Origin: Wagnerdoeblera sp046292685
GTDB taxonomy: Bacteria; Pseudomonadota; Alphaproteobacteria; Rhodobacterales; Rhodobacteraceae
Length of the DNA stretch: 64,000 nt
Assembly (NCBI RefSeq): GCF_046292685.1
Contig: NZ_JBKBQM010000011.1
Span: 1-64,000 of the forward strand
Direction of reading: 5' to 3'
Positions within the stretch are counted from its first letter, which is position 1; every line of letters begins with the position of its first letter. The position numbers were made by a program, and so were the translations under genes. The notes beneath the pieces were generated by a model that was not told where the DNA came from, did no database searches, and saw only the letters and a list, made by a program, of their open reading frames with translations. Shown here one piece after another: positions 42,581-50,805 of this stretch.

Positions 42581-45313
42581 GTGAGCGACCGCCCGGAAAA
42601 TACTGAAACCGCACCGGAAAATCCGGCGCGCCCTGGCCATCATGGCCCGCAGGTCGACATTTCGGCCGAAATGCGCACGGCCTATCTCGACTATGCCATG
42701 TCGGTCATCGTCAGCCGCGCGATCCCGGACCTGCGCGACGGGTTGAAGCCCGTGCACCGGCGCATCCTTTATGCCATGCACGAGGTCGGCAACACCCACG
42801 ACAAGCCCTATCGCAAGTCCTCGCGCCCCGTGGCCGATGCGATGGGCAAGTATCACCCGCACGGCGACTCGGCGATCTATGATGCGCTGGTGCGCATGGC
42901 GCAGCCGTTTTCCATGAGCCTCGTGCTGCTGGACGGGCAAGGCAACTTCGGCTCGATGGACGGCGACCCGCCGGCCGCCTTCCGCTATACCGAAGTGCGC
43001 ATGGCAAAACCCGCCGCCTACCTGCTGGCCGATATCGACAAGGACACGGTCGATTTCCAGGACAACTACGACGGCAAGGACCGCGAGCCGGTCGTATTGC
43101 CCGCGCGCTTTCCCAACATGCTGGTCAACGGGGCCGAAGGCATCGCCGTGGGCATGGCCACGCGCATTCCGCCGCACAACCTGGGCGAGGTCATCGACGG
43201 CACCCTTGCCTTGATCGAGAACCCCGACCTGTCGGTCGAGCGGCTGATGGAGATCATCCCCGGGCCCGATTTTCCGACCGGGGGCCTGATCCTTGGCCGG
43301 TCCGGCGCGCGCAAGGCCTATCTCGAAGGGCGCGGCTCGGTGCTGATCCGGGCGCGGACCCATGTCGAGGAGCTGCGCAAGGACCGCTTTGCCATCGTGG
43401 TCGACGAGATTCCCTACCAGGTCAACAAGGCCGCGATGATCGAGAAGATCGCCGAACTGGTGCGGGAAAAGAAGCTCGACGGTATTTCGGGCATTGCCGA
43501 CGAATCCGACCGCGTAGGCGTGCGCGTGGTGATCGAGCTCAAGCGCGATGCCACCCCGGATGTGGTCCTGAACCAGCTTTACCGCTTCACCACGCTGCAG
43601 GTCAGTTTCGGCTGCAACATGCTGGCCTTGAACGGCGGGCGCCCCGAGACGCTGGGCCTGCGCGATTTCCTGTCGCATTTCATCGGCTTCCGCGAAGATG
43701 TCGTGGTGCGCCGCACCGCCTTCGAACTGGGCAAGGCGCGCGACCGCAGCCATGTGCTGTGCGGTCTGGCGGTGGCCGTTTCGAACGTGGACGAGGTGGT
43801 GCGCACCATCCGCGCCAGCGCCGACGCCGCCGAGGCGCGCGACCGGCTGATGACGCGGCGCTGGCCTGCCGCGGAAATTGCCGACTACATCCGCCTGGTC
43901 GACGACCCGACCCACAAGCTCAACGACGACGGCACCTACAACCTGTCGGAAATCCAGGCCCGCGCCATCCTCGACCTGCGGCTGCAGCGGCTGACGCAGC
44001 TCGGCGTCAAGGAAGTGACCGACGAGCTGGAAGACCTGGCCGCGAAGATCAAGGATTACCTGGCCATCCTCGGGTCGCGCGAACGAATCCTGAGCATCAT
44101 CTCGGACGAACTGCGCGAGGTGAAGCAGCTGTTCGCCGTGCCGCGCCGCACCGAGATCGTCGAATGGGGCGGCGACCTCGAGGACGAAGACCTGATCGAG
44201 CGCGAGGACATGGTGGTCACCATCACCTCGGGCGGCTACATCAAGCGCACGCCTCTGGCCGAGTTCCGCGCCCAACGCCGCGGCGGCAAGGGTCTGGCCT
44301 CGATGGCGACCAAGGAAGACGATGTGGTCACCACGCTGTTCGTGGCCAACACCCACACGGCGCTCTTGTTCTTCACCACCGACGGCATGGTCTATCAGCT
44401 GAAATGCTGGCGCCTGCCGCTGGCAGGGCGCACCGCCAAGGGCAAGGCCATCGTCAATATCCTGCCGATCTCGCCCGGCGTCTCGATTGCCGCGCTGATG
44501 CCGGTGGATGCGCCCGAAGCCGAATGGGACAACCTGCAGATCGTCTTCGCCACCTCGGACGGGGATGTGCGGCGCAATGCCCTGGGCGATTTCACCAACA
44601 TCATGCGCAACGGCAAGATCGCGATGAAACTGCCCGATGGCGTCTCGCTGGTGAATGCCCGCATCGCCGACGAGAACGACGATGTGATGCTGGTGACCCG
44701 CCAGGGCCGCGCCATCCGCTTTCCCACCACCGATGTGCGGGTGTTCAAGGGGCGCGATTCCACCGGGGTGCGCGGCGTGCGCCTGGCCGAGGACGACCGC
44801 GTGGTGTCGATGGCGGTCATCCGCCATTTCGATGCCACGCCCGAAGAACGCGCCGCCTACCTGCGCCAGCGCCGCCTTGTGGCCGGCGCGGTGGAGGAAT
44901 TGCCTGAAACCGACGACGAGGACGATACCGCCGAGGCCGGGCAACTGTCGCCCGAACGCTATGCCGAGATGTCGGCGGCCGAGGATCTGATCCTGACCAT
45001 CACCGCCGGCGGCCTGGGGAAAATCACCTCCAGCCATGACTACCCGGTCCGGGGGCGCGGTGGCCAGGGCGTGCGCGCCAGCGATTCTGCCATGCGCGGG
45101 GGGCCGCTGGTGGCGGCCTTCCCGGTGGAGATGACCGATCAGGTGATGCTCGCCACCAGTTCCGGGCAGTCGATCCGCGTGCCGGTCGAGGGGATCCGCT
45201 TCATGTCGCGCTCGGGCGGCGGGGTAAAGGTGCTCGACCTCAACGGTTCCGGCGAGGAGGTGGCCTCCGTCGCCCGCATCGCGGCCGAGGCCGAGGACGG
45301 CGCCGAAGAATGA
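42581..45313 (+). CDS. gyrA: DNA gyrase subunit A
   Basis: Encodes 910 residues starting with GTG. The breakage-reunion domain has ARPGHHGPQVDISAEMR upstream of LDYAMSVIVSRAIPDLRDGL, the quinolone-determining region HPHGDSAIYDALVRMAQ with the sensitive-type Ser and Asp, and the active-site Tyr in AAFRYTEVRM. The C-terminal beta-pinwheel contains the GyrA box QRRGGKG, which separates it from ParC. An acidic insert (ETDDEDDTAEAG) lies near residue 780. With GyrB it introduces negative supercoils. The matching gyrB is not in the window; parE is at 61460. Confidence 0.97.
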   Translation: MSDRPENTETAPENPARPGHHGPQVDISAEMRTAYLDYAMSVIVSRAIPDLRDGLKPVHRRILYAMHEVGNTHDKPYRKSSRPVADAMGKYHPHGDSAIYDALVRMAQPFSMSLVLLDGQGNFGSMDGDPPAAFRYTEVRMAKPAAYLLADIDKDTVDFQDNYDGKDREPVVLPARFPNMLVNGAEGIAVGMATRIPPHNLGEVIDGTLALIENPDLSVERLMEIIPGPDFPTGGLILGRSGARKAYLEGRGSVLIRARTHVEELRKDRFAIVVDEIPYQVNKAAMIEKIAELVREKKLDGISGIADESDRVGVRVVIELKRDATPDVVLNQLYRFTTLQVSFGCNMLALNGGRPETLGLRDFLSHFIGFREDVVVRRTAFELGKARDRSHVLCGLAVAVSNVDEVVRTIRASADAAEARDRLMTRRWPAAEIADYIRLVDDPTHKLNDDGTYNLSEIQARAILDLRLQRLTQLGVKEVTDELEDLAAKIKDYLAILGSRERILSIISDELREVKQLFAVPRRTEIVEWGGDLEDEDLIEREDMVVTITSGGYIKRTPLAEFRAQRRGGKGLASMATKEDDVVTTLFVANTHTALLFFTTDGMVYQLKCWRLPLAGRTAKGKAIVNILPISPGVSIAALMPVDAPEAEWDNLQIVFATSDGDVRRNALGDFTNIMRNGKIAMKLPDGVSLVNARIADENDDVMLVTRQGRAIRFPTTDVRVFKGRDSTGVRGVRLAEDDRVVSMAVIRHFDATPEERAAYLRQRRLVAGAVEELPETDDEDDTAEAGQLSPERYAEMSAAEDLILTITAGGLGKITSSHDYPVRGRGGQGVRASDSAMRGGPLVAAFPVEMTDQVMLATSSGQSIRVPVEGIRFMSRSGGGVKVLDLNGSGEEVASVARIAAEAEDGAEE

Positions 45314-45371
45314 TCTCCGCCTCTGGCGGCGGCCCGCCCGCGGCCCCATATCGGGCTCAGGAGGGCGCCGC

Positions 45372-45953
45372 ATGACCGGAGACGACTTCGCCAGACTGGC
45401 TTGGCTCATCATTCTCGGTTCGGCCGTGGCCGGCTGGCTCGTGGTCGAAAGCCGCGGGCGCATGGGGCAGATGGCGCGGCAGGCGCTGGCCTGGCTGCTG
45501 ATCTTTGTCGGGCTCGCCGCTGCCTATGGCCTCTGGCAGGATTTCGCGCCTTCGGGCCAGCGCGCGGCTGTGGCGCAACAAGGCGAAACGCAGATCGTCG
45601 CGCGGCGCGCGCCCGACGACCATTTCTATCTGACCCTCGATGTGGCCGGAACGCCGGTGCGCTTCATGGTCGATACCGGCGCCAGCACCATCGTGCTGGG
45701 CGACCGCGATGCCGACCGGCTGGGAATCGACCGGCGTTCGCTGGCCTATGTCGGCCAGGCTCGCACCGCCAACGGCACCATCCGCACCGCCCGCGTCACC
45801 TTGCGCGGCGTAAGCCTCGAAGGCACGCCGCTGGGCGACCTGCCGGCCTGGGTGGGCGACGGGCCGCTTGACGTCTCCTTGCTGGGGATGGAGTTTCTGA
45901 ACCGTTTCGCCCGGGTGGAAATGACCCGCGACAGGCTGGTGCTGACCCCCTGA
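45372..45953 (+). CDS. Retropepsin-like aspartic protease (TIGR02281 family, clan AA)
   Basis: Encodes 193 residues. Two N-terminal hydrophobic segments, residues about 9-26 (LAWLIILGSAVAGWLVV) and 37-54 (ALAWLLIFVGLAAAYGL), anchor it in the membrane. The protease domain has VRFMVDTGASTIVLGDRDA with the catalytic D-T-G, RTANGTIRTARVTLRGVSL, and LLGMEFLNRFARVEMTRD. Single-lobe proteins of this type must dimerise. The family is widespread in alphaproteobacteria with unknown substrate. It follows gyrA by 58 bases and may share its transcript. Confidence 0.85.
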   Translation: MTGDDFARLAWLIILGSAVAGWLVVESRGRMGQMARQALAWLLIFVGLAAAYGLWQDFAPSGQRAAVAQQGETQIVARRAPDDHFYLTLDVAGTPVRFMVDTGASTIVLGDRDADRLGIDRRSLAYVGQARTANGTIRTARVTLRGVSLEGTPLGDLPAWVGDGPLDVSLLGMEFLNRFARVEMTRDRLVLTP

Positions 45954-45996
45954 TCGCGCAGCAGACACCTGCGAAAGATGCCCCGCCGTCCTGCGG

Positions 45997-46042
45997 CTTC
46001 ACCTTGTCCAAATATCCCGGGGGTGCGGGGGCAGCGCCCCCG
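45997..46042 (+). repeat. Dispersed intergenic element, short form, copy 7
   Basis: CTTCACCTTGTCCAAATATC, CCGGGGGTGC, then GGGGGCAGCGCCCCC, which is a compact hairpin (46027-46041). It lies between the convergent ends of the retropepsin-like gene and the corrinoid protein gene. Nearby GCGCCCCCGC repeats (46070-46110) look like decayed pieces of the same kind. Confidence 0.8.
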
Positions 46043-46118
46043 CTACCGCTTTTCCCGCGTGGGCACAGCCCCCGCTATCGCCTTGTCCGCGGTGGCAGCG
46101 CCCCCGCTTGCACCGGCG

Positions 46119-46817
46119 TCAGGCGCCCAGACGGTTGTGCTTGCGCGCCACGAACTGCTTGGCGGTTTCCACCGCCACGGCGGCATCGCGGCAATAGGCA
46201 TCGGCCCCGATGGCGCGGCCGAACTCCTCGTTCAGGGGGGCGCCGCCGACCAGCACGATGTAATCGTCGCGCATCCCCTTTTCCTTCAGCGTGTCGATCA
46301 CGACTTTCATGTAGGGCATGGTCGTGGTCAGCAGCGCCGACATGCCCAGGATGTCGGGCTGTTCGGCGATCAGGGCGTCGACGTATTTTTCCACCGAGTT
46401 GTTGATCCCGAGGTCCAGCACCTCGAACCCGGCGCCTTCCATCATCATCGCCACCAGATTCTTGCCGATGTCGTGGATGTCGCCCTTGACGGTGCCGATC
46501 ACCATCTTGCCCATGCGCGGGGCGCCGGTTTCCACCAGCAGCGGCTTCAGAATCGCCATGCCCGCCTTCATCGCGTTGGCGGCCAGCAGCACCTCGGGCA
46601 CGAACAGGATCCCGTCGCGGAAGTCGGCGCCGACGATGGTCATGCCGGCGACCAGGGCCTTGGTCAGCACGTCATAGGGCGCCCATCCGCGTTCGATCAG
46701 GATGTTGACGCCTTCCTCGATTTCTTCCTTCAACCCGTCGTACAGGTCGTCGTGCATCTGAAGCACAAGCTCGTCGTCCGAGAGTTCCGACAGGATGATT
46801 TCGTCGTCGTCAGCCAT
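46119..46817 (-). CDS. Corrinoid (B12-binding) methyl-carrier protein, MtbC1-like
   Basis: Encodes 232 residues. An N-terminal four-helix cap (LYDGLKEEIEEGVNILIERG, VPEVLLAANAMKAGMAIL) is followed by a Rossmann B12-binding domain with the cobalt-ligating signature GDIHDIGKNLVAMMM, then EVLDLGINNSVEKYVDAL and IVLVGGAPLNEEFGRAIGAD. Such proteins carry methyl groups between a substrate-specific methyltransferase and an acceptor methyltransferase, for example for methylamines or glycine betaine. No methyltransferase partner gene lies nearby, so it is an orphan here. It is divergent from a radical SAM gene across 162 bases. Confidence 0.88.
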   Translation of the reverse strand: MADDDEIILSELSDDELVLQMHDDLYDGLKEEIEEGVNILIERGWAPYDVLTKALVAGMTIVGADFRDGILFVPEVLLAANAMKAGMAILKPLLVETGAPRMGKMVIGTVKGDIHDIGKNLVAMMMEGAGFEVLDLGINNSVEKYVDALIAEQPDILGMSALLTTTMPYMKVVIDTLKEKGMRDDYIVLVGGAPLNEEFGRAIGADAYCRDAAVAVETAKQFVARKHNRLGA

Positions 46818-46979
46818 GATGCGCGCCTTGCAGGTGGAATGCGTCGTTCTGCCCCTGAATGCGACCAAAGGGCAAGGGGGACTTTCCGGTTTACGACATG
46901 CCGCGCGCCGTCCCCGACAGGCATGCGTCGCAAACGGACGGGGCTTGCCGGCGTTCCGTTTTCGTTCCATGATCCGCAC

Positions 46980-48080
46980 ATGACCCGACACGCGCCACCG
47001 CCACATTTGCGCAGACCAGCCCGCGCGGCCGGCTCGAACGCGGCCAGCCGGTTCGAACGCCACGACCGCGAGGCCTTCGACGACGGCTGGGACATCCCCG
47101 AGGACAGCCGCCTGCTGCGCACCGAGGTGCGGCTCGAACGCCCGCGTTCGGCGCTGGTCTGGAACCGTTCGCCCGATCTGCCCTTCGACCGTTCGGTCAA
47201 CCCGTATCGCGGCTGCGAACATGGCTGCATCTATTGCTTCGCCCGGCCGAGCCACGCCTTTCTGGGCCTGTCGCCGGGGCTCGATTTCGAAACCCGGCTG
47301 GTGGCCCGGCCCGGCATCGCCGCCGTGCTGGACCGTGAACTGCGCGCGCGGAAGTATCGCCCGGCCCCGATCGCGCTTGGCACCAACACCGATCCCTACC
47401 AGCCCTGCGATGCCGAACACCGCCTTGCGCGCGAGGTGGTGCAGGTGCTGCACGATCATCGGCATCCCTTGGCCATCACCACCAAGGGCACGCTGGTGGA
47501 ACGCGACCTCGACCTGCTGGCACCGATGGCGGCCCAGGGGCTGGTGGCGGTGGGTGTCTCGCTGACCACGCTGGATCCCGCGCTGTCGCGGCGGATGGAG
47601 CCGCGCGCCCCCGCCCCCGCCCGCCGGCTGGAAACCATCCGCCGCCTCGCCTCTGCCGGCGTGCCCGTGCGCGCGATGATCGCGCCGGTGGTGCCGGGGC
47701 TGACCGATCACGAACTGGAACCCTTGATGCAGGCCGCGCGCGGGGCCGGCGCGGTGGCGGCCCGCTTCATCGCGCTGCGCCTGCCGCTGGAGGTGGCGCC
47801 CCTGTTCCGCGACTGGCTGGCCGAACACGAACCCGGCCGCGCCGCCCATGTGATGAACCGCGTGCGCGAGATGCACGGCGGGCGCGACTACGACCCCGAA
47901 TTCGGCCGGCGCATGACCGGGCAGGGGCTTTGGGCCGACCTCCTGGCGCGACGCTTTGCGCTGGCGGCCCGCCGGTTCGGGCTCGATGCCCCGCAGCCTG
48001 CCTTGAGGACCGACCTGTTTCGCCCGCCCGCCCGCCCCGGCGACCAGCTTAACCTGTTCGGCGATGTGCCGCCCGGCTGA
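46980..48080 (+). CDS. PA0069-family radical SAM protein (SplB-like)
   Basis: Encodes 366 residues. The 4Fe-4S cluster motif CxxxCxxC appears as CEHGCIYC in SVNPYRGCEHGCIYCFARP. The SAM-binding barrel follows with IALGTNTDPYQPCD, LAITTKGTLVERDLDLL, VGVSLTTLDPALSRRMEP and VPVRAMIAPVVPGLTDHELE. The family is named after Pseudomonas PA0069 and resembles spore photoproduct lyase, but its reaction is unknown. The ATG at 46980 is chosen by homology. It is divergent from the corrinoid protein gene; a functional link is not established. Confidence 0.88.
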   Translation: MTRHAPPPHLRRPARAAGSNAASRFERHDREAFDDGWDIPEDSRLLRTEVRLERPRSALVWNRSPDLPFDRSVNPYRGCEHGCIYCFARPSHAFLGLSPGLDFETRLVARPGIAAVLDRELRARKYRPAPIALGTNTDPYQPCDAEHRLAREVVQVLHDHRHPLAITTKGTLVERDLDLLAPMAAQGLVAVGVSLTTLDPALSRRMEPRAPAPARRLETIRRLASAGVPVRAMIAPVVPGLTDHELEPLMQAARGAGAVAARFIALRLPLEVAPLFRDWLAEHEPGRAAHVMNRVREMHGGRDYDPEFGRRMTGQGLWADLLARRFALAARRFGLDAPQPALRTDLFRPPARPGDQLNLFGDVPPG

Positions 48081-48112
48081 CCGTCCTGTGATGCAGTCAA
48101 GCCCCCAAGGCT

Positions 48113-48141
48113 TTGACCCTGCGGCCCGACAAAGGTATATG
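48113..48141 (+). promoter_or_regulatory. Housekeeping-type promoter of mrcA
   Basis: TTGACC (48113-48118) and TATATG (48136-48141) are spaced by 17 bases, close to the sigma-70 consensus, about 30 bases before the GTG start of the PBP1A gene. It is one of the clearest promoters in the window. Confidence 0.65.
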
Positions 48142-48170
48142 TCGGGATCAGTCAGACGGGGGTTTTGCGC

Positions 48171-50711
48171 GTGATCCGGTTCATCGGTTCCTTTTTCGGG
48201 GCCATCTTCACCTTCATCACGCTGGGGCTGCTGGCCGTGGCGCTGCTGCTGGGCGGCGTGCTGTGGTTTTACGCCCGCGATCTGCCCAGCCACGAATCGC
48301 TGGCGCAATACACCCCGCCGACCATCAGCCGCATCTATTCGTCCGAAGGCCGCATCATCGACGAATTCGCCCATGAGCGGCGCCTTTACACCCCGATCGA
48401 GGATGTGCCCGCCATCGTCAAGCAGGCCTTCGTCGCGGCCGAAGACCAGAATTTCTACACCCACAAGGGCTATGATGCCAAAGGCATGGCCGCGGCCCTG
48501 GTCGAGGCCATTGCCACCCGCGGCCAGCGGGTGCGCGGCGCATCGACCATCACGCAGCAGGTGATGAAGAACTTCCTGCTGGGCGGCGAACGCACGGGCG
48601 AGCGCAAGATCAAGGAGATCATCCTTGCCACCCGGATCGAAGGCACCCTGTCCAAGGACAAGATCCTGGAGCTTTACCTCAACGAAATCTTCCTCGGGCA
48701 GAACTCCTACGGTGTGGCGGCGGCAGCACAGACCTATTTCAACAAGCCGTTGCATGAGCTGAAGCTCGAAGAAGCGGCCGTGCTGGCCAGCCTGCCGACG
48801 CAGCCGTCCAACTTCCACCCGGTGCGCAACCGCGACCGGCTGCTGGAACGGCGCGCCTATGTGCTGCGCCGCATGTTCGAGGATGGCTACATCACCAAGG
48901 CGCAGATGGACGAGGCGATTGCCGCCCCCTTGCGCACCGTGCAAGGCGGCGAATACGCCAGCTTCCGTTCGGCCATGCCGCCGCGCGACTATTTCACCGA
49001 CGAAATCCGCCGCCAGCTTTCCACCACCTTCGGCGAGGCCGAGTTCTTCGGCGGCGGGCTGACCATCCGCGCCACCATCGACCCCGAGATGCAGGAAGTG
49101 GCCGCCGCTGCCTTGCGCGACGGTCTGGAAAGCTATGACCGCAACCTCGGCATCTGGCGCGGCACCCGCGCCACGCTGGACGCGGAGTTGCTGACCGACG
49201 AACGCAAGTGGCGCGAGGCGCTGGCCAGGCTGGAACTGCCGCGCGATGTGGCGGGCTGGTATCCGGCGGTGGTGCTGGAAACCGGGGGCAACACCGCGCG
49301 CATCGGCATCGAAGGCGTCGAAGGCACCGACCACGAAATCCCCGCCGCCGATGTCACCTGGGCGCGCAAGCGGCTGCCCAACGGGCGGCTCGGGAACAAG
49401 GCCAAGGTGCCGTCCGACCTGCTGGATGTGGGCGATGTCGTGCTGGTCAAGCAGCTGATGAAGGATGGCCAGTTCCAGCGCTGGTCCTTGCGCCAGGTGC
49501 CCGAGATTCAGGGCGCCTTCATGGCGATGGACGTGAACACCGGGCGCGTGATCGCCATGCAGGGCGGCTTCAGCTATCAGGACACGGTGTTCAACCGCGC
49601 GACCCAGGCGCAGCGGCAGCCCGGGTCCAGTTTCAAGCCCTTCGTTTATGCCGCAGCACTGGACAACGGTTTCAACCCCGCCACCATCGTGGTGGACGCC
49701 CCGATCGAGATCAACACCCCCCAGGGCCTGTGGAAGCCGAAGAACGCCTCGAACAAGTTCTACGGCCCCACGACCTTGCGCACCGGGCTGGAACAGTCGC
49801 GCAACCTGATGACCGTGCGGGTGGCCGAGGAGATCGGCATGGAAACGGTGGCCGCCTATGCCGAACGCTTCGGGGTCTACAACCGGATGGGGCCGTTCCT
49901 GGCCAACGCGCTGGGGGCCGAGGAAACCACGCTGTTCAGGATGGTCGCGGCCTATGCGATGTTCGCCAACGGCGGGGAACGGGTGGAACCGACGCTGGTG
50001 GACCGCGTGCAGGACCGCTGGGGCCGCACCGTCTACCGCCATGACCAGCGCGTGTGCGAGGATTGCCGCACCGCCAGCCTGCCCCCCGGCGCGCCGCCGC
50101 GCATCACCGCACAGCGCGAGCGGGTGATGGACCCGATCACCGCCTATCAGGTCACTTCGATGATGGAAGGCGTGATCCAGCGCGGCACCGGGCGCGGCAT
50201 CAGCGTGGGCGCCCCGGTGGCCGGCAAGACCGGCACCACCAACGACGCCAAGGATGTGTGGTTCGTCGGCTATACCTCGAACATCGTGGCAGGCTGCTAT
50301 ATCGGCTACGACCAGCCGCGCAGCCTTGGCAATGCCTCGGGCGGCGGCATGTGCGGCCCGGTCTTTACCCGGTTCATGCGCGAGGCGGTGAAGAAGTATG
50401 GCGGCACCAAGTTCAAGGTGCCCCCGGGCGGCTACTGGGTGAAGGTCGACCGCTTTACCGGCGCGCGCCTGCCCGACAGCGCCACGGGCGAAAACGTGAT
50501 CGCCGAATATTTCCGCGAAGGCCAGGAAGACACCTATGGCTTCGGCAGCCTCGTGGACGGCGGGTTTGCGATGGGCTCCAACCTGCCGCTGTTCGCCTAT
50601 GGCGAAACCGACGGGTCCGAGACCAGCACCGTCACCACCGCCAGCGGCCAGACCCGCGTGATCCCGAAGAAGGCCGATTTCGGCACGGTGACTTCGGGCG
50701 GGCTCTACTGA
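48171..50711 (+). CDS. mrcA: Penicillin-binding protein 1A (bifunctional transglycosylase/transpeptidase)
   Basis: Encodes 846 residues. An N-terminal membrane anchor (LGLLAVALLLGGVLWFYA) is followed by the GT51 transglycosylase domain with AFVAAEDQNFYTHKGYD, RGASTITQQVMKNFLL and ELYLNEIFLGQNSYGVAAAA. An OB-like linker follows, then the transpeptidase domain with the catalytic Ser in RQPGSSFKPFVYAAAL, the SRN motif, and KTGTTNDAKDVWFVGY. I choose the GTG at 48171, eight bases after a GGGGG site; a TTG two codons earlier is possible. It is intact, of normal length, and has its own promoter. Confidence 0.95.
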   Translation: MIRFIGSFFGAIFTFITLGLLAVALLLGGVLWFYARDLPSHESLAQYTPPTISRIYSSEGRIIDEFAHERRLYTPIEDVPAIVKQAFVAAEDQNFYTHKGYDAKGMAAALVEAIATRGQRVRGASTITQQVMKNFLLGGERTGERKIKEIILATRIEGTLSKDKILELYLNEIFLGQNSYGVAAAAQTYFNKPLHELKLEEAAVLASLPTQPSNFHPVRNRDRLLERRAYVLRRMFEDGYITKAQMDEAIAAPLRTVQGGEYASFRSAMPPRDYFTDEIRRQLSTTFGEAEFFGGGLTIRATIDPEMQEVAAAALRDGLESYDRNLGIWRGTRATLDAELLTDERKWREALARLELPRDVAGWYPAVVLETGGNTARIGIEGVEGTDHEIPAADVTWARKRLPNGRLGNKAKVPSDLLDVGDVVLVKQLMKDGQFQRWSLRQVPEIQGAFMAMDVNTGRVIAMQGGFSYQDTVFNRATQAQRQPGSSFKPFVYAAALDNGFNPATIVVDAPIEINTPQGLWKPKNASNKFYGPTTLRTGLEQSRNLMTVRVAEEIGMETVAAYAERFGVYNRMGPFLANALGAEETTLFRMVAAYAMFANGGERVEPTLVDRVQDRWGRTVYRHDQRVCEDCRTASLPPGAPPRITAQRERVMDPITAYQVTSMMEGVIQRGTGRGISVGAPVAGKTGTTNDAKDVWFVGYTSNIVAGCYIGYDQPRSLGNASGGGMCGPVFTRFMREAVKKYGGTKFKVPPGGYWVKVDRFTGARLPDSATGENVIAEYFREGQEDTYGFGSLVDGGFAMGSNLPLFAYGETDGSETSTVTTASGQTRVIPKKADFGTVTSGGLY

Positions 50712-50714
50712 CCC

Positions 50715-50744
50715 GCCGGATTGCGCTTTCGGGCGCAGTCCGGC
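50715..50744 (+). terminator. Terminator-like hairpin after mrcA
   Basis: GCCGGATTGCGC (50715-50726) pairs over 12 positions (one G-T) with GCGCAGTCCGGC (50733-50744) across a TTTCGG loop, starting three bases after the mrcA stop. The downstream tract CTTATCCTT is only weakly T-rich. Confidence 0.55.
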
Positions 50745-50805
50745 CTTATCCTTGCCACTTTCCTTAACAAACTGCGAAGCGCTGCGGTTTGCGAGGAGCT
50801 TTTGC

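Noticed and set aside
42581..45313. parC rather than gyrA
   Set aside because: The QRRGGKG GyrA box and a length of 910 residues identify gyrase A.
42560..45463. Open frame of about 967 codons antisense to gyrA
   Set aside because: Composition typical of an antisense frame; gyrA is fully supported by motifs.
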